From assembly GCF_004116335.1 (NCBI RefSeq), contig NZ_PDKN01000002.1, positions 1 to 64,000 on the forward strand: a stretch of 64,000 bases of DNA, in the 5' to 3' direction. The notes below the pieces were generated by a model that ran no database searches, had not been told where the DNA came from, and worked only from the letters and a program-made list of their open reading frames with translations. The translations under genes and the position numbers were made by a program. Numbering within the stretch: position 1 is the first letter of the stretch; every line of letters begins with the position of its first letter. The DNA comes from Candidatus Marinarcus aquaticus (GTDB lineage: Bacteria; Campylobacterota; Campylobacteria; Campylobacterales; Arcobacteraceae). Shown here in pieces: positions 7,802 to 15,667 of the stretch.

Positions 7802-9742
7802 ATGAGATATATTCTGGTTCTACTGCTTTTTTTTATTCACTCACTTTATGCAAATGCTGACTCATTAGACTCACTTCTAGAGGAGTATGAAAGCACCTCT
7901 TTAAACTCTTTGCAAACCGTAGATGAAAAGATGGGGCATGTTGTTGTCTATTCTCAAAAAGAGATTCGTCTCATGCAGTATGACACCTTGGATGATATTT
8001 TAAAAGAGTTGCCTCGAAAAAACCTTAATAAAAATCGATTTGGAGTCAACTCTTCAGCTCTTTCTGGTACCAGTGTGAGTGTGAGTGGTTTTTTCCGTTT
8101 TTTTATCAATGACCATGAGATAAGCTCTATTCATACTCAGTCTTCATCAATTACTTGGGGAGATATGCCTTTAGACTTTGTGGATTATATCGAGGTCTAT
8201 TACGGAGACAGTTCCTTTGCATTGGGAAACTCAACGGGAGTCTATTTTATCCGTATTTATACGAAAAATGCTCAAAAAATCAATGGTGGAGAGATTGTTT
8301 ATAAGGTTACAGACAATGGTTCGAATACACAAAGCGTGATGCATTCACAAACGTTGAGTAATGGCTGGTCATATCTCTTTTTTGCAAGCAGAAACAACGT
8401 GAATGATGAGAGTGACTCCAACTATTCTGAAACGATTGATAATGATTCACAACGAGAATATTATTATCTTGATTTAAGCAATGATCGTACCAAAATCAAT
8501 TTGGCCTACAGTCATCTTGACAAAGATGCCTATTTATCGTTATCAAAAGATTTAGACCCTGATGAAGGCACAATCAAAGCTGAAAGTATCTATTTTGATG
8601 TAAGTCACTATTTTTTAGAGGATAAATCTTTAAAGCTGAACCTCTCTTATGACATTAACAATCGTTTTTTTTACCAAAAAAATGACGGTGGTTTATCCAT
8701 TGTGCCTATTCGAAACCCTTATATACCTGTTTATAATATCAGTTCTTACATGGAAGATTTAGAATTAACCAAGAAAAATCTTTATCTTTCAAAATCGACA
8801 CAGTTTGGTGACCATACGCTCTTTACAGCTTTTAACTATACAAACAACAAGTATAAAGTCAAAAACAGAAAATACACTGAGACGTTTATTCCAACAAACA
8901 TAACCACAAATTACTCTGTGGATCACTTTAATGATTTTGAAGAGGAGAGCATTTACTCCTTTTTATTACAAGATGAGTATCGACCTTTTGATGACTTGGT
9001 GTTAATTGGAAACTTGAAGCTTGATCGATATAAACGAAATGATTTTGTGGATGATAGTACGGAGACACTTTATCGTGCAGGATTTATCTATACACCTACA
9101 CAAAACTTTGGTTTAAAAGGATTTTATAATAAAACCTATATTCCACCAAGTTTTTATAATATTGACTTTATCAGTGCCAATGAAGAGGAAATCAAGACTC
9201 AAAAGTATCGATTTTATACGTTAGAAGGAGTTTTCACCACTGAAAATTCAAAAACAAGTTTACAATATAATAACATTCGGATCAATGATTTTGTTTATTT
9301 GACTCCTGTTGGATTTATCAATGTGCCGTATGTGATTCGTACGGAAGGGTTTATTTTTAACTATGAGTATCTTTTTAATAATACCGATAAATTACAGTTT
9401 AACTATTTTGTCACGACATTGAATCGCTCTGCAACCAATGCAGACAGAGGTGGTTTTTTAAAATATATGGCTAAGAAAGGAAACTTTGAGTATTTTGGTT
9501 CGGTAGTATACCGAAACAGTTATGATTATGATGAGATTACTGTACCAAGCAGTTTTGATATGAATGTGGGAGCAACATACTATTTTAGTAATGATATCAG
9601 TTTGGGATTAAAAGTAGAAAATCTTTTAGATAAATCGACACAAACGGTTTATACGGATATGAGTGATACGAATAATCCTGAACAATATGTGTTTAAAGAT
9701 CGTGCTCGAAGCGCTATTTTGACACTGAAGTGGGTGTTTTAA
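7802..9742 (+). CDS. TonB-dependent-receptor-like outer membrane protein
   Basis: A 646-residue protein with a signal peptide (cleavage near residue 17, LYA-NAD). Residues about 40-165 resemble a TonB-dependent receptor plug: VVVYSQKEIRLMQYDTLDDI, then VDYIEVYYGDSSFALGNSTG. The rest has the alternating polar/aromatic pattern of a beta-barrel and ends in a phenylalanine (LKWVF), as outer membrane proteins do. Haem or siderophore residues are not recognisable. It is first of three overlapping genes with a periplasmic protein and a GGDEF-EAL enzyme, which suggests that substrate or signal detection at the outer membrane is linked to c-di-GMP. The family call is good; the ligand is unknown. Confidence 0.85.
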   Translation: MRYILVLLLFFIHSLYANADSLDSLLEEYESTSLNSLQTVDEKMGHVVVYSQKEIRLMQYDTLDDILKELPRKNLNKNRFGVNSSALSGTSVSVSGFFRFFINDHEISSIHTQSSSITWGDMPLDFVDYIEVYYGDSSFALGNSTGVYFIRIYTKNAQKINGGEIVYKVTDNGSNTQSVMHSQTLSNGWSYLFFASRNNVNDESDSNYSETIDNDSQREYYYLDLSNDRTKINLAYSHLDKDAYLSLSKDLDPDEGTIKAESIYFDVSHYFLEDKSLKLNLSYDINNRFFYQKNDGGLSIVPIRNPYIPVYNISSYMEDLELTKKNLYLSKSTQFGDHTLFTAFNYTNNKYKVKNRKYTETFIPTNITTNYSVDHFNDFEEESIYSFLLQDEYRPFDDLVLIGNLKLDRYKRNDFVDDSTETLYRAGFIYTPTQNFGLKGFYNKTYIPPSFYNIDFISANEEEIKTQKYRFYTLEGVFTTENSKTSLQYNNIRINDFVYLTPVGFINVPYVIRTEGFIFNYEYLFNNTDKLQFNYFVTTLNRSATNADRGGFLKYMAKKGNFEYFGSVVYRNSYDYDEITVPSSFDMNVGATYYFSNDISLGLKVENLLDKSTQTVYTDMSDTNNPEQYVFKDRARSAILTLKWVF

Positions 9743-10197
9743 TGAAAAAGTTATTACTTCTACTGAGCCTTACTTCAGTATTGTTGGCTAAACAATACAC
9801 CTTTTTAGTGGATGATTATGATAAAGAGCTTGAACTGGAAGCCAAAATTATTTTTAACATTGCCACATCATCAAGTCAAAAACCTGTGCGGTTGTTTATT
9901 CCCAATATGTCAGTTGCCGAAGAGAAATCATTTTCACGATATTTTACAATTTCTAAAGATTGTGAAAATGCCAATTTTGTGTATGTGAAAAAAAGTGTGG
10001 AAATTGATCATAAGTGTTATAATAAAAAACGACTCTTTTTTACCAATAATTATGAAAAACTGCTTTCTGACACTAAGTTTTATGGGGCATTTTTTTGGAA
10101 TAAAAGCCGACCCAATATTGTGTTTATTAAAAACAGACTGACTAAAGACAATATTCAACTTCCCAATACGTATCAAAAATACGTTGAGGATTTTTGA
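9742..10197 (+). CDS. Unknown small periplasmic protein
   Basis: A 151-residue protein with a clear signal peptide (MKKLLLLLSLTSVLLA, cleavage before KQYTF). I do not recognise the family. The mature part is about 135 residues with two cysteines (in KDCEN and HKCYN) that could form a disulfide. Its ATG overlaps the receptor stop codon (TAATG), and its own stop overlaps the next start (TGATG), so all three genes are translationally coupled. A reasonable inference is a periplasmic go-between for the outer membrane receptor and the Cache sensor of the GGDEF-EAL protein. The start at 9742 is preferred to a GTG at 9730, which would put residues ahead of the signal peptide. Confidence 0.75.
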   Translation: MKKLLLLLSLTSVLLAKQYTFLVDDYDKELELEAKIIFNIATSSSQKPVRLFIPNMSVAEEKSFSRYFTISKDCENANFVYVKKSVEIDHKCYNKKRLFFTNNYEKLLSDTKFYGAFFWNKSRPNIVFIKNRLTKDNIQLPNTYQKYVEDF

Positions 10198-12095
10198 TGA
10201 AGACGAGGTTTTTTATTAAAAATCCTATCTATCTTATTCTTCTGACGCTCTCAATTGCAACCATTCTGATTTTATTGCTTTTTGGTACTTTTAAGCTTGA
10301 AGACAAAATTGAAGATAAGATGTTTGAAATTTCAACTTTGGATGTTATTTCAATCACTCAAAACAGTGCAAACAACATTGAAAACCTTCTTAATCCAGAA
10401 AAAGATTACATCTCTCAAATTCAAAAAGATATGCCATTGCGACACCATATTGAAAAAAACCTTGAATTGTTACTGACTAAAAATATCAAATATGCGTATG
10501 TGATTTATCGAGATAAAAAAGGAACATTTCGTTTTTTAGCAGATGGGTCAGACCCTTCTGATAAAGCATTTGTCAATCAAAAACTGGATGTCTTTAGTCC
10601 TAAGTGGAATGAAATTTATGAAATTAAAGAGCCTTTGATGATTCGACACACATTTTTACAAGAGTTATCGATGAGTTATTTGGTTCCTATTTCACAAAAT
10701 GGCCAAGTAGAGTTGATTCTTGTGATTGATTTTTCGATTAAAAAAATTGAGAATATCAACCAAATCATTGAATGGATGAAAAATGCTATTTTGAGTATCA
10801 TTGTTATTATTGCTATCTTTTTACTGGTATTGATTATTCAAACCATCAAATACACGGCGGTTAAAAAAACAGCGTATATTGATAAACTCACCAATGTATA
10901 TAACCGTAATTACTTGCATGAACTTCAAGAGTTTGTTAATTTGAATGATTATATTTTAGCTGCGATTGATATTGACCACTTTAAAAAAGTCAATGATACA
11001 TATGGGCATGAAGTAGGAGATAAAGTACTCAAACAAGTTGCTAATACCATACTTTTGAATATTCGTACGAAAGATGATATTGTCATACGTTATGGTGGGG
11101 AAGAGTTTTTACTTCTTATTCGAACAACAAGAGACGATCATTTAAGTGCTTTGAATGTTTTAGAAAGAATTTTTAAGAATATTCAAGAGAACCATTTTCA
11201 TGTGACCAAAAAAGAGTATATTGAAGTGACTATCTCTGTTGGAGTGAACTTGGTACCAGAAAAATCACGTACGTTCTCAGATGCTTTTAAACTGGCTGAT
11301 ATTGCTCTGTATAACGCAAAAAATAAAGGTCGAAATAACATTGAGGTTTACGATGAACAAGGGAATGGAAATGGTTTAACACTTTCTATTAATGAGATAA
11401 AAGATGCGATGGAAGAGCAACGAGTCATATGTCATTATCAAGCCATTGTGGATGCCAAAACACAAGAGATTTCTCACTATGAGGCACTCTTAAGAGTGCG
11501 GGATAAAGAGGGAAATATTTTAATGCCGTATCAAATATTGCCTGTTATTAAAGGAACGTTTATTCTACGTAATATCACTAAGACCGTACTTAAAATTTGT
11601 CGTAAGAAGCTTTTAGAACGTCCTGATATCAGTGTTAATGTCAATTTAAATCCTCAAGATATTATCAATGAATCCATTCTTAAAATGCTTATAGAGTATG
11701 CCCGTGAAGATCAATTAGGAAGTCGATTGGGCATTGAGATTGTGGAGAGTGAAGATATAATAAATTGTCCAGATGCTAAAGAGAACCTTTTGATGCTTAA
11801 AAATTTGGGTTATAAAATTTTTATTGATGATTTTGGAAGTGGGTATTCTAACTTCATTTACCTCACACAAATTAAAACCGATTACATCAAAATTGATGGA
11901 GAAATTATAAAAAATATTTTAACGGACAGAGTCTCTTATTTATTGGTTAAAAACATTGTGGAGTTTTCAAAAGAGGCCAATATTAAGGTCATTGCAGAGT
12001 ATGTCAGTAATGAAGAGATTTTCTCTGAAATTCAAATGTTAGGCGTGGATTATGCGCAAGGATACTATTTCAGTAAACCAGCTGATTTAGTGTAG
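10197..12095 (+). CDS. Membrane GGDEF-EAL protein (c-di-GMP turnover)
   Basis: A 632-residue inner-membrane signalling enzyme: helix near residues 12-30, periplasmic sensor about 31-195, second helix about 196-218, GGDEF domain about 225-380 and EAL domain about 390-630. GGEEF at about 300-304 is a competent diguanylate cyclase signature. The EAL domain keeps EAL (429-431), the IDDFGSGYSN metal-site motif, YIKIDG and QGYYFSKP, so phosphodiesterase activity is also plausible. No RxxD inhibitory site was identified with confidence. It overlaps the preceding periplasmic gene (TGATG). Which activity dominates, and whether the sensor responds to the periplasmic partner, is open. Confidence 0.93.
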   Translation: MKTRFFIKNPIYLILLTLSIATILILLLFGTFKLEDKIEDKMFEISTLDVISITQNSANNIENLLNPEKDYISQIQKDMPLRHHIEKNLELLLTKNIKYAYVIYRDKKGTFRFLADGSDPSDKAFVNQKLDVFSPKWNEIYEIKEPLMIRHTFLQELSMSYLVPISQNGQVELILVIDFSIKKIENINQIIEWMKNAILSIIVIIAIFLLVLIIQTIKYTAVKKTAYIDKLTNVYNRNYLHELQEFVNLNDYILAAIDIDHFKKVNDTYGHEVGDKVLKQVANTILLNIRTKDDIVIRYGGEEFLLLIRTTRDDHLSALNVLERIFKNIQENHFHVTKKEYIEVTISVGVNLVPEKSRTFSDAFKLADIALYNAKNKGRNNIEVYDEQGNGNGLTLSINEIKDAMEEQRVICHYQAIVDAKTQEISHYEALLRVRDKEGNILMPYQILPVIKGTFILRNITKTVLKICRKKLLERPDISVNVNLNPQDIINESILKMLIEYAREDQLGSRLGIEIVESEDIINCPDAKENLLMLKNLGYKIFIDDFGSGYSNFIYLTQIKTDYIKIDGEIIKNILTDRVSYLLVKNIVEFSKEANIKVIAEYVSNEEIFSEIQMLGVDYAQGYYFSKPADLV

Positions 12096-12182
12096 GCATG
12101 TGTACACCTATCATTGAATGTAGGCTCTTCATAAAGAGTTGGTTTATGCACATACCAGTAAGCCAAACATTAACTTTCTTAG

Positions 12183-12188
12183 TATAAA
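12183..12188 (+). promoter_or_regulatory. Candidate -10 box of the channel operon
   Basis: TATAAA, followed by AT, lies about 40 bases before the channel start, with the ribosome site AGGA at 12214-12217 between them. No clear -35 is seen. A weak CTCTT/AAGAG hairpin just upstream (around 12126-12139) may end the preceding operon. Confidence 0.4.
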
Positions 12189-12225
12189 ATTTCAAAAATT
12201 TAAATGATTATATAGGATGAACAGA

Positions 12226-13029
12226 ATGAAAAACAGCAAAATGATGCTGACAATAAAAGAGATACGAGATGCCAGTTGGTTTTCAAATCTTACCACAGCT
12301 ATTATTATTTTATACGCTTCAGTATTGGGGTTTAAAACGCTTGATGAAGCCGCTCAGCCATATGGCAATATTCTTTATATCTTTGACTGGGTGATTACTA
12401 TTTATTTTGTCATAGAAATTGCCATTAAGATGATTGCAGAAGAGCGTTTACGAGATTTTTTTAAAAATGGGTGGAATAATTTTGACTTTATCATTGTGGC
12501 CATTACATTAGTGCCTTTAGAAAACAGCTCTTTTGCAGCCATTGCACGGCTTATGAGGGTCTTTAGAATCTTACGACTTTTTACTGCTCGACCAGAGTTG
12601 AAACGTATCATTGATATGCTTATAAAAGCAGTACCTTCGATTATTGATATTGTGATACTCATGTTTATCATCTTCTATATCTATGCAATTATTGGGAGTT
12701 TTGTATTCCAAGATTTACCTTCAGGGTTATGGAGTAACTTCTTAACAGCGATGTTGACTCTTTTTAGAATTTTAACCTTTGAAGATTGGACCGATGTGAT
12801 GTATGAAGCCATGGAGGTCTACCCTTGGGCGTGGGCATACTTTGTCAGTTTTGTTATCATTGCTGCGTTTGTTTTCTTTAATTTGTTTGTGGCTGTTATT
12901 ATTGGCGAGATGCAAAAATTGCAAGAAGAAGATATGAAGCAAGAGATTCATGAAGAACATGAAAAAATTGACCAACTTTTAAAAGAGGTTCAAGAGTTAA
13001 AGGCACTGATAAAAGAGCGTGAAAAGTGA
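12226..13029 (+). CDS. One-domain voltage-gated cation channel, NavAb-like, with calcium-type filter
   Basis: A 267-residue six-helix channel subunit of the bacterial voltage-gated sodium channel family (NaChBac/NavAb). The S4 voltage sensor has four arginines at three-residue spacing: R108, R111, R114, R117. The pore filter is TFEDWTD at residues 184-190, where NavAb has TLESWSM; the extra acidic residues at the S178 and M181 positions resemble the engineered calcium-selective forms of this family. S6 keeps the conserved asparagine in FFNLFVAVII (N219). Residues about 229-267 form the coiled-coil tail that tetramerises these channels. The start is ATG 12226, 8 bases after AGGA. The last codons overlap the exonuclease gene. 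Confidence 0.95.
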   Translation: MKNSKMMLTIKEIRDASWFSNLTTAIIILYASVLGFKTLDEAAQPYGNILYIFDWVITIYFVIEIAIKMIAEERLRDFFKNGWNNFDFIIVAITLVPLENSSFAAIARLMRVFRILRLFTARPELKRIIDMLIKAVPSIIDIVILMFIIFYIYAIIGSFVFQDLPSGLWSNFLTAMLTLFRILTFEDWTDVMYEAMEVYPWAWAYFVSFVIIAAFVFFNLFVAVIIGEMQKLQEEDMKQEIHEEHEKIDQLLKEVQELKALIKEREK

Positions 13030-13550
13030 TTATACTGGACTTTGAAACCAACACTCAAAATGAGCGTGATGTCATTGAAGTAGCGGCTGTTAAAGTAAGT
13101 TATGAAAAGAGTGAGTGGAAAGTTTTAGATAAGTTTCATCGATACTATTTTTCCCGTTATCCTGTCAATCCATACTCCTATGAGGTGCATAAGTTATCCC
13201 CTGAGTTGATTTCGGATATACGAGATGGTGTAGAGTATGCTCGTTATTTCAATGAAGATGAGGAGTTTATTGAGTTTTGTGCAGGTGCAAGTACGCTTGT
13301 GGCACACAACATCAGTTTTGAGTTACGTCATCTACGAAATATCATCTACTTTGAAAACCATATCTGTACCATGAAAGAGAACAAACCAAAGGTCAAAGCA
13401 CTGAATCGTCAAGGCAGAATAAAAAATCCCACACTGGATGAAGTGTGTCTGTATTATGGTATTGAGTTTGATAAAAGCAAACACCACAGTGCCACTTATG
13501 ATGTGACCAAAACCTTTCAAATATTAAAAAAGATGCAAGGGGTTGTATGA
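13026..13550 (+). CDS. DEDDh 3'-5' exonuclease (DnaQ/RNase T fold)
   Basis: A 174-residue exonuclease domain protein. It has the four-acid DEDDh motif: LDFETN with D5 and E7, then VAHNISFEL, and HHSATYDV with the general-base histidine and final aspartate. Such enzymes trim DNA or RNA 3' ends with two metal ions. The GTG start at 13026 overlaps the channel stop in GTGA, and its own stop overlaps the next start in ATGA, so the three products are translationally coupled. A proofreading role is unlikely, since the true epsilon subunit usually carries a polymerase-binding tail absent here. The substrate is unknown. Confidence 0.88.
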   Translation: MIILDFETNTQNERDVIEVAAVKVSYEKSEWKVLDKFHRYYFSRYPVNPYSYEVHKLSPELISDIRDGVEYARYFNEDEEFIEFCAGASTLVAHNISFELRHLRNIIYFENHICTMKENKPKVKALNRQGRIKNPTLDEVCLYYGIEFDKSKHHSATYDVTKTFQILKKMQGVV

Positions 13551-13921
13551 GTACTATTACTTTAGAGTATCATCAAATGATGGATGATAAGGTTATTAAA
13601 AAAGAGTTGAGTTTTTCAGAAGAACTTTTAACCTCACCTTATGCACTTGCTTCTTTGTTTGTCATTCAAGTTGAGGGGCGTTCAATGCAACCTTTGATAA
13701 AAGACAAAGCATTGGTTATAGCCGATTTATCGCAAAAAGTTTTTGAAGAAGAGGGCATATTTTTAGTTGATTATGAGAATAAAATGTGGATAAAAAAAGC
13801 CAGTATGGTTGAAGATAAAAAGTGTTTTGTCTCGATTAATCCTGAGTTTTCACATTTAGTGTATGAAGCTAAAGAGGTTGCAATCATTGCAAAAGCCATA
13901 TTGACTTTTACAAATCTTTAA
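13547..13921 (+). CDS. Stand-alone S24/LexA-type peptidase domain protein
   Basis: A 124-residue protein matching the C-terminal half of LexA/phage repressors. The serine nucleophile lies in VEGRSMQP (S46), followed by IKDKALVIAD, and the lysine general base is probably K83 or K84 in MWIKKAS; NPEF aligns with the NPxY region of LexA. There is no helix-turn-helix domain and no obvious Ala-Gly cleavage site, so it is not a normal self-cleaving repressor. The ATG overlaps the exonuclease stop. It might respond to DNA damage through RecA or act as a small protease. It converges with the next gene through shared TTAA at 13918-13921. Confidence 0.8.
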   Translation: MSTITLEYHQMMDDKVIKKELSFSEELLTSPYALASLFVIQVEGRSMQPLIKDKALVIADLSQKVFEEEGIFLVDYENKMWIKKASMVEDKKCFVSINPEFSHLVYEAKEVAIIAKAILTFTNL

Positions 13922-14250
13922 AATAACTCTCCGAGTTGGTCATCTAAATACTCATCTATTTTTTTTATAAATATTTCAAAAGAGAGACTTCCCTCTTTAT
14001 CAAAAAGAACAATCTCTTCTCCAAAGTCGTTTCGAATGAAATGATTGTTCTGTAGTGTTACTTTTTTATAGAGTTTTTGGCTTAAATCATCTGATTCCTC
14101 TTTGTGGTATAAGAACCATTTACAAGTCGAGTCCTCAATGCGAATAAGACCATAAGTATTATCCTCATCCACATAGTCTTGAATGGTGCCATTTCCAAAA
14201 CGTGCGCCTACTACCATGTCGTATTCATTCAGTATTGTTTCCATCATCAT
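13918..14250 (-). CDS. Unknown 110-residue acidic protein coupled to the helicase
   Basis: I do not recognise this protein. It is soluble, acidic, without signal peptide or membrane helix, and its early segment GARFGNGTIQDYVDEDNTYG may be part of a small beta-barrel. Its start overlaps the stop of the DEAD-box helicase (AAATGATGATGG), so it is the second gene of that operon. Three consecutive ATG-containing positions exist; the third (14244) has the best distance from AGGA, so two fewer residues at the N-terminus are possible. A helicase partner or RNA-binding role is only a guess from context. Confidence 0.7.
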   Translation of the reverse strand: MMMETILNEYDMVVGARFGNGTIQDYVDEDNTYGLIRIEDSTCKWFLYHKEESDDLSQKLYKKVTLQNNHFIRNDFGEEIVLFDKEGSLSFEIFIKKIDEYLDDQLGELF

Positions 14251-15506
14251 TTCCTAAAAGTTCTGTTATCATCACGTTTTGTGGTTTTTTTAGTTTTGGG
14301 TTTTCTCTCTTTTAACCCTTTTTTGACGCTGAGTTTCTTTGTTTTTGGTTTCTTCATACGTGGCGCTTTTTCTGTGGGTTCATAGCCATCAATGCTTTGT
14401 CTTGGGATATTGATGATGAGTTCTTTTTCAATTTCAGCCATTTGTTTATACTCTTTGGTGCAAAGTAACGTAATGGCAACACCTTCTTTTCCTGCTCGTC
14501 CTGTCCGTCCAATTCGGTGCGTGTAGTCTTGTATTCCTTCAGGCAGTTCATAATTGATGACATAAGGCAACTCTTCAATATCAATTCCACGTGCAGCAAT
14601 ATCGGTTGCGACTAATACTCGAATCTCACCCGCTTTAAACTTACGAAGTGCTCGAGCTCGTGCTGGTTGTTTGATATCTCCATGAATTGCAAGTGCAGGA
14701 AGTCCATCCAAGTTGAGTGTATCAACAATTTCATCGACGCAGGCTTTGGTGTTGGCAAAGACCAAAACTTGTTGGAAGTTTCGTGAACCAATTAAAAAAG
14801 AGAGCAGTTCTCTTTTTTTTTCAAAATCCACTTTAATGATTTGTTGCTCAATGATTTTAACGGTTGAACGTTGAGCAGCAACTTCAATCACCATAGGATC
14901 AAAGAGAAACTCTTTGGCCAGTTTTTTTACATTTTGAGTTAAAGTAGCACTGTACATCATGATTTGTCGTTTGGGACTTGCAAGTGGGAAAATAGCTTCA
15001 ATATCTTCTAAAAATCCCATATCTAACATGGTATCCACTTCATCTAGAACAATTTGATTGACACTGCTTAAATCAACACTTTTATTTTGAATATGTTCCA
15101 TGAGTCGACCTGACGTTGCCACTAAAATATCAATACCCTTTTCAATTTTCTTCGCTTGTTCTTTAGCGCTTAATCCCCCTACAGCTATTGCATGGGTAAT
15201 GTCTAAGTGTCGTGAATAGTGAGAGATGTTTTTAGCAACTTGTGCGGCCAGTTCTCTTGTGGGAACTAAAATAAGTGCTCGTAAAATGGTCTCTTTCTCT
15301 TTTTTTTGTTGGCTGATATTTTGAAGTATGGGCAGTAAAAATGCAGCGGTTTTCCCCGTACCACTTTGTGCGGTGCCCAATACATCTTTCCCATTTAGAG
15401 CAATGGGTATGGCTTTTTTTTGTATGGCCGTTGGTTTTTCATACCCTTCTTCTTGAAGAGCTTTGATGATTTGCGGCATTAAATTGAGTGTTTCAAATGC
15501 TTTGAT
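14247..15506 (-). CDS. DEAD-box ATP-dependent RNA helicase, probable AUC start
   Basis: An approximately 419-residue RhlE-like DEAD-box helicase for RNA unwinding in ribosome assembly or mRNA decay. Motifs in order: Q motif GYEKPTAIQ, motif I SGTGKT, Ia PTREL, Ib TSGR, II as DEVD rather than DEAD, III SAT, IV-VI including ARGIDIEE and HRIGRTGRAG, then a basic K/R-rich tail. The first ATG (15479) lacks a ribosome site and omits the conserved Q-motif phenylalanine. Upstream in frame are TTT GAA ACA CTC and, just after TAAGGA and a TAA stop, two ATC codons. I place the start at the ATC 15506, giving MKAFETLNL. With ATG 15479 the protein would be 410 residues. Confidence 0.85.
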   Translation of the reverse strand: MKAFETLNLMPQIIKALQEEGYEKPTAIQKKAIPIALNGKDVLGTAQSGTGKTAAFLLPILQNISQQKKEKETILRALILVPTRELAAQVAKNISHYSRHLDITHAIAVGGLSAKEQAKKIEKGIDILVATSGRLMEHIQNKSVDLSSVNQIVLDEVDTMLDMGFLEDIEAIFPLASPKRQIMMYSATLTQNVKKLAKEFLFDPMVIEVAAQRSTVKIIEQQIIKVDFEKKRELLSFLIGSRNFQQVLVFANTKACVDEIVDTLNLDGLPALAIHGDIKQPARARALRKFKAGEIRVLVATDIAARGIDIEELPYVINYELPEGIQDYTHRIGRTGRAGKEGVAITLLCTKEYKQMAEIEKELIINIPRQSIDGYEPTEKAPRMKKPKTKKLSVKKGLKERKPKTKKTTKRDDNRTFRK

Positions 15507-15512
15507 GATGTG

Positions 15513-15518
15513 TCCTTA
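15513..15518 (-). promoter_or_regulatory. Ribosome site TAAGGA that decides the helicase start
   Basis: On the minus strand, TAAGGA is followed by CAC ATC ATC AAA GCA TTT. The TAA of this element is also the in-frame stop that prevents any more distant start. The nearest in-frame ATG is 33 bases farther on and has no ribosome site of its own. The site is 3 bases from the first ATC and 6 from the second, which fits the second. Confidence 0.6.
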
Positions 15519-15667
15519 TGGTAAATAGTATAAAAAGTAAACGGATTATAACATGAGAATATAAAAATAACAAACTCAATGGAAAAAATATAGAACTTGC
15601 TAAGAAACAATAAAGAATTTAAGCTTCTTCAAGTATAATAAATAAAATTATTCTTTAAAGGCAAGTC

